NCBI RefSeq assembly: GCF_900069005.2
Contig: NZ_LN831279.1
Location: forward strand, 3,334,868-3,398,867
Length of the DNA stretch: 64,000 nucleotides
Source: Paenibacillus sp. GM2
Lineage (GTDB): Bacteria > Bacillota > Bacilli > Paenibacillales > Paenibacillaceae
Direction of reading: 5' to 3'
The position numbers and the translations under genes are program-made. Positions 1 to 7,884 of this stretch are shown here, piece after piece. Within the stretch, counting starts at the first letter, position 1. Every line of letters starts with the position of its first letter. Below the pieces are notes generated by a model. That model saw only the letters and a list, made by a program, of their open reading frames with translations, did not search any database and had not been told where the DNA came from.

Positions 1-33
1 CGCTTATCAGTAGCGGAAACCGCCTTGTATTTC

Positions 34-215
34 TAACGAAGCTGCAGAGCGTTATTCCCCTAAAAACAACTAGTTATCAAATCTAATGAAACTGTGGATC
101 GTTATTTGCGATAAAAAACAGCTTAAAGCCACTCATCCGGCTTAATAAGGCTTCCCTGTTTCGCTACAATTTGTAGCAGACTTTTGAGACGAAAATAGCG
201 ATATCACGTTTCGTT
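34..215. repeat. Quadripartite inverted repeat element, copy A
   Basis: Four units of a roughly 24-bp repeat (consensus TAACGAAAC-N5-ATCGTTATTT) lie at 34-56 and 84-107 in plus orientation and at 144-165 and 192-215 in minus orientation. The third unit is the most degraded. The same ++-- layout recurs at 7885-8067 and 11869-12051. Each unit is itself a small inverted repeat (TAACGA/TCGTTA), and the two outer and two inner units could pair across the centre. The stretch from 1 to 282 holds no other gene that I can support. Function unknown. Confidence 0.8.
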
Positions 216-282
216 AGAGAATAATGCTAAAGATTCATGCTAGAGATTAATTGAGCAGAAATTGCGAGGAGGACGATGAAAA

Positions 283-966
283 ATGCCGGTGCAAGCTCTT
301 ATCCCTGATCTGATGTCCGGTGGCATGCTGTCCGATGAAGTCCTGGGCTGTATGGAGCTGCGGCAGGACCCGCTGTTTCATAAAATACCCGCGGAGAAAA
401 TTCCCTATTACGTCCATGAATCGCTGCAAGCCGGACGTTTGGCGGCAGCGGCCTACACTAGCCACGATATTCGCGCTATGTGCAGGGAAGCCGGACTTCG
501 CTACGAGATTACGGAAGCGTCAGGGAAATTCCATAACGTCGCCTTCCGGGCACAGATCGATTTCTCCAAGACACCGCCGGAAATCATTTTGTATGCCTCC
601 TCGCTCAAGGGAATGCAGACGGTCTGCCAAGAAATCCTTGGTGAACGGTCCAACGGCACGGATACAGACTTCGACCTGCTGGTCGATATTCATCTGGCTC
701 ATGAATTCTATCATTGGCTGGAGTACCGGGAGCAAGCTTTTACAAATGAGCGTTTAGCATCGATCGAGAGCTTTAAGCTAGGGCCTTGGACGAGGCGATC
801 CAGCGTAGTGCAGTGCAGTGAAATCGCCGCCCATGCCTTTTGCAAAGAGCTGCTGGCACTCCCCTGCCTGCCTAACTTGCTGGACTATGCTTATTTGATC
901 GAAGAGAAGCAGCTCTCGGCTGAGGATTTTATGCGGCAAATATCGACTTGTAAATTATGGATATAA
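283..966 (+). CDS. Putative zinc-metalloprotease-like protein (HExxH), unknown function
   Basis: A 227-residue protein that I do not recognise as a named family. It contains a perfect HExxH motif (HEFYH, residues 140-144) followed about 36 residues later by a glutamate in SEIAAHAF (E180). That spacing would suit a third zinc ligand of a gluzincin-like or ImmA-like peptidase. There is no signal peptide or obvious membrane segment, so it is probably cytoplasmic. The start has AGGAGG at 267-272. An overlapping upstream ATG at 276 leads only to a very short frame. The rpiR-type regulator begins about 100 bp downstream on the same strand, so cotranscription is possible. Peptidase activity is inferred from the motif alone. 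Confidence 0.6.
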   Translation: MPVQALIPDLMSGGMLSDEVLGCMELRQDPLFHKIPAEKIPYYVHESLQAGRLAAAAYTSHDIRAMCREAGLRYEITEASGKFHNVAFRAQIDFSKTPPEIILYASSLKGMQTVCQEILGERSNGTDTDFDLLVDIHLAHEFYHWLEYREQAFTNERLASIESFKLGPWTRRSSVVQCSEIAAHAFCKELLALPCLPNLLDYAYLIEEKQLSAEDFMRQISTCKLWI

Positions 967-1064
967 CGCACTCTCAATACCTCACTCAGTATGATATAAT
1001 GGGAAAAGCTATTGCCAGACACGCCGGAGTAGTCATTTCCAGCGTTAGATCAGGAGGAGGTATC

Positions 1065-1925
1065 ATGTCTTCACAGGTTCCGGCCGTCATCGCCAAGATC
1101 GTATCCCAGACGCAAAAATTAACCTACGGTGAAAATCAAATCGCCAATTTTGTTATACACAATCCGGACTTTATTACGCGCAACACGATCACGGCCATTG
1201 CTAATGAAATCGGCGTATCGGAGACAAGTATCAACCGCTTCTGTAAAAAGGTCGGATTCAAGGGCTTCAACGATTTTAAGATCGCTTTCGCCCAGGACGC
1301 CTTCTACCGGGATATGCAGGCCAAGAAGAAAGAGAGACGGGAGATCAATCCCATCGACGCGCTTGCGCTCGATTATAATGAACTGATCGTGAACACCTCC
1401 GCGCTGGTTACGGAGGAGCAGCTTACCCGGGTGGTCGACATACTTAAGGGAGCCCGGCGCATATTCATTATCGGTATGTTCGATTCTTATCTGGCGGCCA
1501 TCGCCTTGAAGAATCGCTTGTCCATTATCGGCATTATGGCTGAAGCGGTCAACGACAGCCGTGCCATGAAGATCGCCGCCGCCCAATGCGGCAAGGAAGA
1601 CGCGGTTGTCGCCTTCTCTCGCTCCGGTTCAACCAAGGAGATCGTGGAGACCGTCGCGATTGCGCAGGTCCATCAGGTCAAGACGATTGCGATCACCTGT
1701 TATGATTCGTCACCCATTACAGAGAATTCGGATGTAAATATCATCGTACCGGATAAAATATCGGTGAATAACAGTGCGCTGATGTCCAATCACATCACAT
1801 TCCTGTTCGTCGTCGATCTGATCATGAGCATCTTCATCTCATCGGACAAGGCTTACCTCAAGAAGAAGCTCGACAGCGAGGCCGTTCTGGCCAGCGATCA
1901 AGCGATGACCAACTATTATTTATGA
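1065..1925 (+). CDS. RpiR/MurR-family transcriptional regulator
   Basis: A 286-residue regulator with an N-terminal RpiR helix-turn-helix domain (about residues 1-77; IGVSETSINRFCKKVGFKG is the recognition region) and a C-terminal SIS sugar-phosphate-binding domain (about 120-250, including SRSGSTKEIVE). Such proteins sense phosphosugars and control sugar or amino-sugar catabolism. The reading frame is open back to 957, but the ATG at 1065 with AGGAGG at 1052-1060 is the natural start. A strong terminator follows the stop. A truncated, frameshifted second copy of the 3' half lies at 4665-5078. No sugar pathway gene adjoins it, so the target regulon cannot be read from context. Confidence 0.9.
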   Translation: MSSQVPAVIAKIVSQTQKLTYGENQIANFVIHNPDFITRNTITAIANEIGVSETSINRFCKKVGFKGFNDFKIAFAQDAFYRDMQAKKKERREINPIDALALDYNELIVNTSALVTEEQLTRVVDILKGARRIFIIGMFDSYLAAIALKNRLSIIGIMAEAVNDSRAMKIAAAQCGKEDAVVAFSRSGSTKEIVETVAIAQVHQVKTIAITCYDSSPITENSDVNIIVPDKISVNNSALMSNHITFLFVVDLIMSIFISSDKAYLKKKLDSEAVLASDQAMTNYYL

Positions 1926-1945
1926 AGCTAAATATGGGTTCCATG

Positions 1946-1982
1946 AAGAGCGCCCTTTCCATTGCGGAAAGGGCGCTTCTTT
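1946..1982 (+). terminator. Rho-independent terminator of rpiR
   Basis: The perfect 12-bp stem AGCGCCCTTTCC/GGAAAGGGCGCT (1949-1960 and 1966-1977) with a 5-nt loop is followed by TTCTTTAT. It sits 20 bp after the rpiR stop codon. Confidence 0.85.
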
Positions 1983-2326
1983 ATGGATACATCATCGAAA
2001 CGACTAACGGACCGATGCATGAACCGACAATCGCACAAACCGTCATCGCCACCGAGCTCATGGAGACGGATCGTTCACCATATTCCAATGCTTTTGCAGT
2101 TCCTAACGCATGAGAAGCAGTCCCTAGACCAATTCCGATTCCAACTTCACTTTGAATTCGAAATAGCTGATGATCAAAGGCCCGCCAATCGCGCCCGTAA
2201 ATCCGGCAATCATGACAAATACAGAGGTTAAGGAAGAGTCCCCACCTAAGCTGCTTGAAATCTGAATGGCTACGGGTGTAGTGATAAATTTAGGTAGTAT
2301 AGATAGAATATATAGTCTACTATGAT
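1983..2326 (-). pseudogene. lrgB remnant (truncated duplicate)
   Basis: This stretch is closely similar to the 3' portion of the intact lrgB at 5250-5590, with most substitutions silent-looking. Relative to the intact copy it lacks the 5' half, has a one-base deletion near 2167 that breaks the frame, and has lost the stop region. Only a 71-residue open frame remains, covering the LYILSILPK and IQISSSLGGDSS regions. It sits just after the rpiR terminator, as lrgB does in the second copy, so it belongs to a duplicated rpiR-lrgB segment. Confidence 0.85.
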
Positions 2327-2368
2327 GGAAGCACTTCAAAACGGGCGGCTTTTCATATATCTCACATG

Positions 2369-2764
2369 TTAATCTCTTAATGATTTCATGATTAAACCGA
2401 AGTTTTTTTCGAAATCTTTGTACGGATTCACATTTTTTTGGCCATGAATTTTTGAAGCATAGCTCGCAAAGTTCAGTCCGGCACCGTAAATCTGTAATGC
2501 TCCATTTGCCAAATCGCCTTTTTGAATCAGCTCGATTCCATCTTTTAGGAAGTTTTCACTTTCGTCAAAGTGGCATTCCGTAATATATTTATCGCCTGAG
2601 TGATATAATTTTAAATTTTCTAGAATTTTATTTGCTGTTTCTTCACTAATCGAAGCCTCTACGTTCATTAACAATTGGTTAATGGGTTTTACTAGTTTAG
2701 CATATTGACTATCATATTGATCACATGTTTCAGCAATTTTAGTTCTTAATTCTTGTGCGTTCAT
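2369..2764 (-). CDS. Hypothetical protein, 131 residues
   Basis: I do not recognise this protein. It is 131 residues, rich in charged and helical segments, without a signal peptide, membrane span or cysteines apart from C14 and C64. Its start at 2764 has a GGGAGAAG ribosome binding site. It follows the oxidoreductase gene by 22 bp on the same strand, so the two are probably one operon. The base composition is clearly more AT-rich than the surrounding genes, as in the whole 2.34-4.26 kb module. This suggests that the unit was acquired together with its oxidoreductase and HxlR neighbours. Confidence 0.65.
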   Translation of the reverse strand: MNAQELRTKIAETCDQYDSQYAKLVKPINQLLMNVEASISEETANKILENLKLYHSGDKYITECHFDESENFLKDGIELIQKGDLANGALQIYGAGLNFASYASKIHGQKNVNPYKDFEKNFGLIMKSLRD

Positions 2765-2786
2765 CGTTCATCTTCTCCCAACATTT

Positions 2787-3746
2787 TTAGTGTTCTATAT
2801 CTTCATTTGAATGAATTTCCAACAAAATTCTTCCTCTAGCGTGCCCTGTTTGACTTTTTTCATGTGCTTTTTTCACTTCACCTAAAGGGTAAATACGTTC
2901 AATTTCCGATGAAATGTTACCGTCCGCAAGTAGTTGGGCGATGGTCCTTAAATTGTTCATTGTGACTTGTTTCGTATTAAAATGGACTTGAATGCCGTAT
3001 TCTTTGGCCTTTTCTGAAGAAAGAGGCTGCGTAAGGCTAACTAATGTTCCACCTTTTCTCACGATATTCCAAGATTGCTCCAACGTATGTCCACCCACAG
3101 TATCAACGACTAAGTCAAATGGATCTATAATATCCTCAAGGGCGGTTTTTTGATAATCAATGACTTCATCTGCACCTAATGATTTTACGAATTCAACGTT
3201 ATTGGTTGAAGCGGTACCCACCACCTTTGCCCCGCGCCATTTGGCGAGCTGAATAGCAAATTGTCCTACGCCTCCAGCAGCAGCATGAATCAGAACATTT
3301 TGATTCGGTTGTAAGTTTCCTTCACTAAATATCGCCTTCCATGCAGGAGCGGCACCTGCTGTTATCGTAGCAGCACTCTCATAAGTCAATCCGTTTGGCA
3401 TAGGTAATATATGTTTTTCAGTGGAGAGCGTATATTCCGCGTAACCACCATGCGTCGAAGAACCGAAAACAGCTTGACCTACTTTAAAATTCGTTACCTT
3501 TTGTCCCACTTTTTCAACGACTCCCGAAATGGAGCCTCCAGGAATATAAGGGAAGGTTTTAGGAAACACACTATGCAAGAACCCTTTACGCATTTTCCAA
3601 TCAAATGGGGTTACCGTTGTGTATCGGACTTTGATCAGAATCTCATTGTCTTTTGGTTCAGGGAGCTCGATACGTTCATGTTTCAGAACATCAGTATCTC
3701 CATATTGATGTACTCTAATGGCGTTCATTACTGGTGAAGACATCAT
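2787..3746 (-). CDS. Zinc-independent MDR-family NADP-dependent quinone oxidoreductase
   Basis: A 319-residue medium-chain dehydrogenase/reductase of the quinone oxidoreductase type. The N-terminal GroES-like domain (IPGGSISGVVEKVG, about residues 68-81) lacks the structural-zinc cysteines of alcohol dehydrogenases. The Rossmann fold carries HAAAGGVGQFAIQLAKWRGA (about 153-172) for NADPH binding. Members reduce quinones, enals or related electrophiles in the cytoplasm; the substrate here cannot be told. The ATG at 3746 has GGGAG seven bases upstream. It is divergent from the HxlR gene, a typical pairing in which HxlR represses the reductase until an electrophile appears. AT-rich compared with flanking DNA. 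Confidence 0.88.
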   Translation of the reverse strand: MMSSPVMNAIRVHQYGDTDVLKHERIELPEPKDNEILIKVRYTTVTPFDWKMRKGFLHSVFPKTFPYIPGGSISGVVEKVGQKVTNFKVGQAVFGSSTHGGYAEYTLSTEKHILPMPNGLTYESAATITAGAAPAWKAIFSEGNLQPNQNVLIHAAAGGVGQFAIQLAKWRGAKVVGTASTNNVEFVKSLGADEVIDYQKTALEDIIDPFDLVVDTVGGHTLEQSWNIVRKGGTLVSLTQPLSSEKAKEYGIQVHFNTKQVTMNNLRTIAQLLADGNISSEIERIYPLGEVKKAHEKSQTGHARGRILLEIHSNEDIEH

Positions 3747-3888
3747 ATTTCAACTCCCTATATCGATGTACCAGCTGGTTTTTTAAGGCCTAGTCATATA
3801 CTATAGTAAAGGGATCGTTTATAAAAGTAGTAACATTTTTATAACCTAGTCACAAAAAAGAGACTATTGTATAAGGAAGGGATGTTTC
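3747..3888. promoter_or_regulatory. Divergent promoter/operator region between reductase and hxlR
   Basis: This 142-bp divergent intergenic region contains the palindrome TACTATAGTA (3799-3808). It also contains two copies of a CCTAGTCA element (near 3788 and 3843), each followed by an A/T-rich run and an ACTAT core. Such repeats are plausible HxlR sites. The assignment rests on position and repetition only. Confidence 0.45.
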
Positions 3889-4251
3889 ATGAGTCTAAAT
3901 AAAAAAATAAATTCAAACCTACCTGAAAATAAGTGCTCTGTCTCGTATACACAGCAATTAATCGCAGGAAGATGGAAATTAGTCATTATGTGGCATTTAA
4001 GTCAGGAAACCAGACGTTTCAACGAGCTTCAAAAGCTCTTGCCTGGTGTATCCAAAGGAATTCTAACCAGACAACTCAGGGAAATGGAAGAGGACGGACT
4101 AGTTCATAGAGAAGTCTATAAAGAAGTCCCGCCTAAAGTTGAATATTCATTAACAAAAGAAGGACAAGAATTCCTTCCGATCCTTACAAGTATGGGGAAT
4201 TGGGGAGCAAAGCACAGAGAAATTCTAGAGCAGAAGAAAAACAATAAGTAA
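3889..4251 (+). CDS. HxlR-family winged-helix transcriptional regulator
   Basis: A 120-residue HxlR-type regulator. It has an N-terminal cysteine (C16 in ENKCSVSYTQQLIAGRWKLV) followed by the typical winged helix (FNELQKLLPGVSKGILTRQL, then REVYKEVPPKVEYSLT). In YodB/HypR relatives the early cysteine senses quinones or disulfide stress. The divergent quinone-oxidoreductase-like gene fits that model. The start at 3889 has AAGGAAGG upstream. AT-rich like the rest of the module. Redox sensing is inferred from family and neighbour. Confidence 0.9.
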   Translation: MSLNKKINSNLPENKCSVSYTQQLIAGRWKLVIMWHLSQETRRFNELQKLLPGVSKGILTRQLREMEEDGLVHREVYKEVPPKVEYSLTKEGQEFLPILTSMGNWGAKHREILEQKKNNK

Positions 4252-4283
4252 GATTCATGGATGGGAATTATCCCATGAGATTA

Positions 4284-4327
4284 GCAAAACGGAGGTCCCC
4301 AAAACGAGGAGCCTCCGTTTGCTTTTC
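4284..4327 (+). terminator. Terminator downstream of hxlR
   Basis: Stem arms GCAAAACGGAGG (4284-4295) and CCTCCGTTTGC (4312-4322) are followed by TTTTC. It lies about 30 bp after the hxlR stop and just before the membrane-protein fragment. Confidence 0.7.
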
Positions 4328-4358
4328 TATGCTTTTAAAAATGGGTATCTGCGTAAGC

Positions 4359-4664
4359 TGGATTTGGATATTTGTAAAAGCCTTCGCCGGCGCGATCGTT
4401 ACGATCCTGCTCACCTGGCCGAAGCGTCCAGTTCATATCCTCTCCAGTGCATTAGTGGAAGGAATTCAGGACGTTGCTGGCGCGATGGGACTCATGATTG
4501 GTACCGGCATCCTGCTCAGCTCCGTTATGTCTCCGCAAGTATCGGCGGTCATCTCGCCGCTGATCGAGACGGTATTGCCGAATACACCACTGTTGTTTAT
4601 CCTGTTCTTCACGTTTCTGTCGCCGCTTGCTATCTACCGCGGACCGCTAAACGTATGGGGACCT
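4359..4664 (+). pseudogene. Membrane transporter fragment, truncated at both ends
   Basis: About 100 residues of hydrophobic sequence read in frame (IFVKAFAGAIVTILL, then GAMGLMIGTGILLSSVM and LFILFFTFLSPLAIYRGPLN). They have the character of the last spans of a multi-span transporter, family not determined. There is no start codon or ribosome binding site that fits. At about 4664 the sequence switches abruptly into the rpiR duplicate in a different frame. It is therefore a gene remnant at a recombination junction. Confidence 0.6.
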
Positions 4665-5078
4665 TGAAGAATCGCTTGTCCATTATCGGCATTATGGCTG
4701 TTCAACGACAGCCGTGCCATGAAGATCGCCGCCGCCCAATCCGGTAAAGAAGATGCCTTTGTGGCATTCTCTCGCTCCGGTTCAACGAAGGAAATCGTGG
4801 AGACCGTCGCGATTGCGCAGGTCCATCAGGTCAAGACGATGGCGATCACCTGTTATGATTCGTCACCAATTACAGAGAATTCGGACGTGAACATCATCGT
4901 ACCGGATAAGATATCGGTTAATAACAGCGCGCTGATGTCCAATCACATCACGTTCCTGTTTGTCGTCGATCTGATCATGAGCATCTTCATCTCGTCGGAC
5001 AAGACTTACCTCAAGAAGAAGCTCGACAGTGAGACCGTTCTGGCTAGCGATCAAGCGATGACTAACTATTATTTATGA
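4665..5078 (+). pseudogene. Truncated, frameshifted rpiR duplicate (SIS domain part)
   Basis: From about 4664 the sequence matches the intact rpiR from 1504 to its stop with few changes (for example HQVKTMAITC for HQVKTIAITC). The N-terminal helix-turn-helix half is absent. Where the intact gene has AAGCGG the copy has a single T, a net five-base loss that shifts the frame near 4698. An open frame of 119 residues resumes at 4719, but no ribosome binding site precedes it. It is probably not expressed as a regulator. Confidence 0.88.
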
Positions 5079-5092
5079 TGCTCCATGGGTTC

Positions 5093-5132
5093 AAGAGGCG
5101 TCCTTTCCAACACAGAAGGGGCGCTTTTTTAT
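5093..5132 (+). terminator. Terminator after the rpiR duplicate
   Basis: The imperfect stem AAGAGGCGTCCTTTC/GAAGGGGCGCTTTTT is followed by T-rich DNA. It is the counterpart of the terminator at 1946-1982 in the other copy, with compensating and non-compensating changes. Confidence 0.7.
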
Positions 5133-5191
5133 GGCAAGCGGGGAATTGGATAGCCTCCCCTTCTCTCTTTGCCCGTAGATTGCAGCCGCAC

Positions 5192-5222
5192 AAAAAAAGG
5201 CCACCCCAAAGGGCAGTCCTTC
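5192..5222 (-). terminator. Terminator of lrgAB
   Basis: Read on the minus strand, AAGGACTGCCC pairs with GGGTGGCCTT across a short loop and is followed by seven T residues. It lies 28 bp after the lrgB stop. Confidence 0.7.
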
Positions 5223-5249
5223 TTGCCAATCATCAGTCCATTAAGCGGC

Positions 5250-5936
5250 TTATGGATAAACCATCCACACTACAAACGGGCCAACGCATGAACCTACAAT
5301 CGCACAAACCGTCATCGCTACCGAGCTCATGGAGACGGATCGTTCGCCATATTCCAATGCTTTTGCAGTTCCCAGCGCATGAGAGGCAGTTCCTAAGCCA
5401 ATCCCGATTCCAACCTCGCTTTCAATTCGAAACAGCTTTATGATCAAAGGTCCGCCAATCGCCCCCGTAAATCCGGCTATCATAACAAATACGGAGGTTA
5501 AAGAAGAGTCCCCTCCCAAGCTGCCTGAAATCTGGATAGCCACTGGTGTAGTGATCGATTTAGGCAGTATAGATAAAATATATAGTTTCGAGAATCCTAA
5601 TCCTGCCGCTAGAAGGAGTCCGCTAAACATCCCTACAAGCAGTCCCACCACCGTTCCCCCCAAGATCGCCGGGAGATTCTGGGCGAGGACCTTACGTTGT
5701 TTATACAGAGGGTAAGCAAGAGACACTACAGCAGGACCGAGCAGCTTGTTGATCCACTGACCACCTATCATATAGGTGTCATACGGAATATGAAAATAGA
5801 TGAGTATCCCTACAACAATAACTGTCGCTGTAAGCGCGGGAATAAGTACAGGATTGCGAAATCGTCTATACACCCACGACATCATTAAATAAATAGCTAC
5901 ATTCAGTAGAACAATACCTGTCGCGATAAAAAACAT
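5250..5936 (-). CDS. lrgB: LrgB/CidB-family membrane protein
   Basis: A 228-residue polytopic membrane protein of the LrgB/CidB family, partner of holin-like LrgA/CidA proteins. The pair modulates murein hydrolase activity and, in Bacillus, pyruvate flux across the membrane. Seen here: an N-terminal span, the conserved FSKLYILSILPKSITTPVAI region (about 118-137) and the C-terminal GLGTASHALGTAKALE signature. The start overlaps the lrgA stop (TAATG), indicating translational coupling. The length is normal for the family. A broken copy of its 3' part lies at 1983-2326. Regulation is not evident; no LytSR genes are adjacent. Confidence 0.92.
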   Translation of the reverse strand: MFFIATGIVLLNVAIYLMMSWVYRRFRNPVLIPALTATVIVVGILIYFHIPYDTYMIGGQWINKLLGPAVVSLAYPLYKQRKVLAQNLPAILGGTVVGLLVGMFSGLLLAAGLGFSKLYILSILPKSITTPVAIQISGSLGGDSSLTSVFVMIAGFTGAIGGPLIIKLFRIESEVGIGIGLGTASHALGTAKALEYGERSVSMSSVAMTVCAIVGSCVGPFVVWMVYP

Positions 5937-6346
5937 TATATTTCCTTCCCCTTTTCGCTTAATCTCTCGCCACTCCAGCCCGCTTTCCTCTTGCTGTTAA
6001 GGCTAGAAAGCCAGTGACTAGAATGTGCAGCTGCAGCAATCGTGAGCACACTGCTAACGATAAGGATCAGGATTAACAGTAAACCTCTCCCACTAAAAAT
6101 ATCCATATGGTTCACAATCCCAGCCGTCGCTGGAATAAAAAATAACGGAAGATAAGCTAATATCGTGGTGGCACCATCTTCTATCCACTTCAAGGGGATA
6201 ACCTTGAAAAGCAATAGAACAAAGAGTAACAGTAAGCCTACGATACTTCCGGACACAGGAAGATGCAATTTCTTTTGTAGATATTCCCCAACGATGTAGA
6301 ACAAATATAGCAGCAACACTTGGATAATAATACGAATGATTTTCAT
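5936..6346 (-). CDS. lrgA: LrgA/CidA-family holin-like protein
   Basis: A 136-residue holin-like membrane protein with four hydrophobic segments. It has the family core LPVSGSIVGLLLLFVLL (about 29-45) and LAYLPLFFIPATAGIVNH (about 84-101). It is the first gene of a two-gene operon with lrgB, sharing a TAATG junction. LrgA/CidA-type proteins oligomerise in the membrane. With LrgB they affect autolysis and pyruvate uptake. The C-terminal tail is strongly basic. Whether this pair is Lrg-like or Cid-like cannot be told from the sequence. Confidence 0.9.
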   Translation of the reverse strand: MKIIRIIIQVLLLYLFYIVGEYLQKKLHLPVSGSIVGLLLLFVLLLFKVIPLKWIEDGATTILAYLPLFFIPATAGIVNHMDIFSGRGLLLILILIVSSVLTIAAAAHSSHWLSSLNSKRKAGWSGERLSEKGKEI

Positions 6347-6373
6347 GATGCAAAGATCCCTTCAAATTAAACG

Positions 6374-6395
6374 ACCACCTGCCATAACAGGTGGT
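6374..6395 (-). terminator. Hairpin between the acetyltransferase gene and lrgA
   Basis: The perfect stem ACCACCTG/CAGGTGGT has a 6-nt loop. It lies 112 bp downstream of the acetyltransferase gene and 28 bp upstream of the lrgA start on the minus strand. No long T-run follows, so it may be a terminator or a 5'-UTR hairpin of lrgA. Confidence 0.4.
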
Positions 6396-6506
6396 TGTAA
6401 CTCCGACTAAAACTCATTTTAATTGGGCTACCTTATTAAGGGTATCAGAGTTTTCTTGAAAGTGTTAATGATATTCCGAATCTTATATGAAAAAATCATA
6501 TTAGTT

Positions 6507-7145
6507 TTATTTAATCTCTTTAATTCTAGTTAAGTCACTGCTGCATAACACTTCAAGATTATTAAAGATTTTCTCCGCATCCCAATCCCACCACTTCAGT
6601 GCTTCGAGATATTCAATCATCTCATCATCAAAACGTTGTCTAATCACTTTACAAGGATTTCCCCCAGCTATACTATATGCCGGGATATCCTTCACTACCG
6701 TAGAATTAGCAGCAATGACTGCTCCATTACCAATATGCACCCCAGGCATAACCGTAACATTCTGTCCAATCCACACATCGTTACCGATCACGGTATCCCC
6801 TTTTATAGGAAGATCTTTTAAATCCGGAACTGCTTGCTCCCAACCATGAGCCATAATATTGAAAGGATAGGTCGTCACCGAACTCATCCGATGGTTGGCA
6901 CCATTCATCACAAATTCAATCCCTTTGGCAATCGCACAGAACTTCCCTATGATCAGCTTGTCTCCAATAAATTCATAGTGATGTGTCACATGCTCCTCAA
7001 ACTTCTCCGCCCCATGGATATCATCATAATACGTATAATCACCTACTATAATATTGTCTCTGGTAATTGCATTTTTGATATAACAGATACTTTTGATTTG
7101 TTCATTAGGATAAAGCGCATTCGGATTCGGTCCATGTAATTTCAT
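6507..7145 (-). CDS. Vat-family (streptogramin A / xenobiotic) O-acetyltransferase
   Basis: A 212-residue left-handed beta-helix acetyltransferase of the Vat/xenobiotic acetyltransferase type. The hexapeptide repeats (TVIGNDVWIGQNVTVMPGV, about 134-152) build the coil. The loop NGANHRMSSVTTYPFN contains the histidine (H85) that acts as catalytic base in VatD. The C-terminal GGNPCKVIRQRF is typical. Known Vat enzymes acetylate the hydroxyl of group A streptogramins with acetyl-CoA in the cytoplasm. I chose the ATG at 7145 (GAGG eight bases upstream) rather than 7175. Chromosomal context with no mobile genes suggests an intrinsic gene. The drug substrate is inferred; related enzymes act on other alcohols. 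Confidence 0.85.
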   Translation of the reverse strand: MKLHGPNPNALYPNEQIKSICYIKNAITRDNIIVGDYTYYDDIHGAEKFEEHVTHHYEFIGDKLIIGKFCAIAKGIEFVMNGANHRMSSVTTYPFNIMAHGWEQAVPDLKDLPIKGDTVIGNDVWIGQNVTVMPGVHIGNGAVIAANSTVVKDIPAYSIAGGNPCKVIRQRFDDEMIEYLEALKWWDWDAEKIFNNLEVLCSSDLTRIKEIK

Positions 7146-7297
7146 AGTGTACGCCTCACTCTCTTTTTGGATCAAACATAGCAGGAATCAGATTTCTTTT
7201 CAATGAGCATTACATCCCGTTAACACCGCATTGATCCCGAGCTAACATTCATCATTTAGAATAGAAGCATGTCAACCGGAGAGAGAGGATCATCATC

Positions 7298-7849
7298 ATG
7301 AAGCAATTGGACGAATCCCGCCTCCCTGTCATCGCCTCCATCACCAAGCCGGAACAGATCCATGCCGCTCTGACCAGCCAGGTGGAGCGTGTCATCTTAA
7401 TGACCGGCGATATTCTACAGATGGGCGATATGATGGACAAGCTGCATCTGGCAGGCAAGCAGGTATACGTACATGTGGAGATGGTTGGCGGCATCGGCCG
7501 CGATCATTCCGCCATTCAATATTTAGCAGATACCTTCCATATCGACGGTATTGTATCGACGAAGAGCAACGCGATTACTGCGGCCCGAAATGCCGGCATC
7601 TCTTCGATTCAACGCATCTTCGCCATCGATACCGCTGCGGTAGAGACAGCGATTAAGGTGATTACCAGCGCGCAGCCGAATGAAGTTGAGCTGATGCCGG
7701 GCTTGATGCCGAGAATCATCGGTGAGCTCAAAGCGCGGATTCAGCGGCCCCTGATCGTAGGCGGACTAATCCGTCACGAGGAAGAGATCCAAATCGCGCT
7801 CAGAAGCGGCGCAGACTATGTATCGATCGGCGACCAGCGCTTCTGGTAA
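7298..7849 (+). CDS. glpP: Glycerol-3-phosphate-responsive antiterminator GlpP
   Basis: A 183-residue TIM-barrel-like protein of the GlpP family. In Bacillus subtilis it binds glycerol-3-phosphate and then the leader RNA of glp genes, preventing termination and stabilising the message. Matching regions include VYVHVEMVGGIGRD (about 56-69), GIVSTKSNAITAARNAG and VELMPGLMPRII (about 130-141), ending in a phosphate-binding SGADYVSIGD loop. The length equals that of the family. The start follows a GAGAGAGAGG Shine-Dalgarno sequence. A matching leader/terminator lies 250 bp downstream, before the ugp transporter operon. That makes it the likely regulator of those genes. Confidence 0.95.
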   Translation: MKQLDESRLPVIASITKPEQIHAALTSQVERVILMTGDILQMGDMMDKLHLAGKQVYVHVEMVGGIGRDHSAIQYLADTFHIDGIVSTKSNAITAARNAGISSIQRIFAIDTAAVETAIKVITSAQPNEVELMPGLMPRIIGELKARIQRPLIVGGLIRHEEEIQIALRSGADYVSIGDQRFW

Positions 7850-7884
7850 GCGGGCGATCATGAAATAACCACTTTCTCACTTTT

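Noticed and set aside
34..215. CRISPR-like periodicity (24-bp repeats with 26-bp spacers)
   Set aside because: Only two repeats per orientation, the second pair is inverted, spacers are similar between copies of the element, and no cas genes are present.
1922..2231. Small plus frames after rpiR
   Set aside because: They run through the rpiR terminator and the antisense side of the lrgB remnant; no ribosome binding site.
4719..5078. 119-residue RpiR-like frame as a functional SIS protein
   Set aside because: It lacks a ribosome binding site and results from truncation plus a five-base loss relative to the intact copy.
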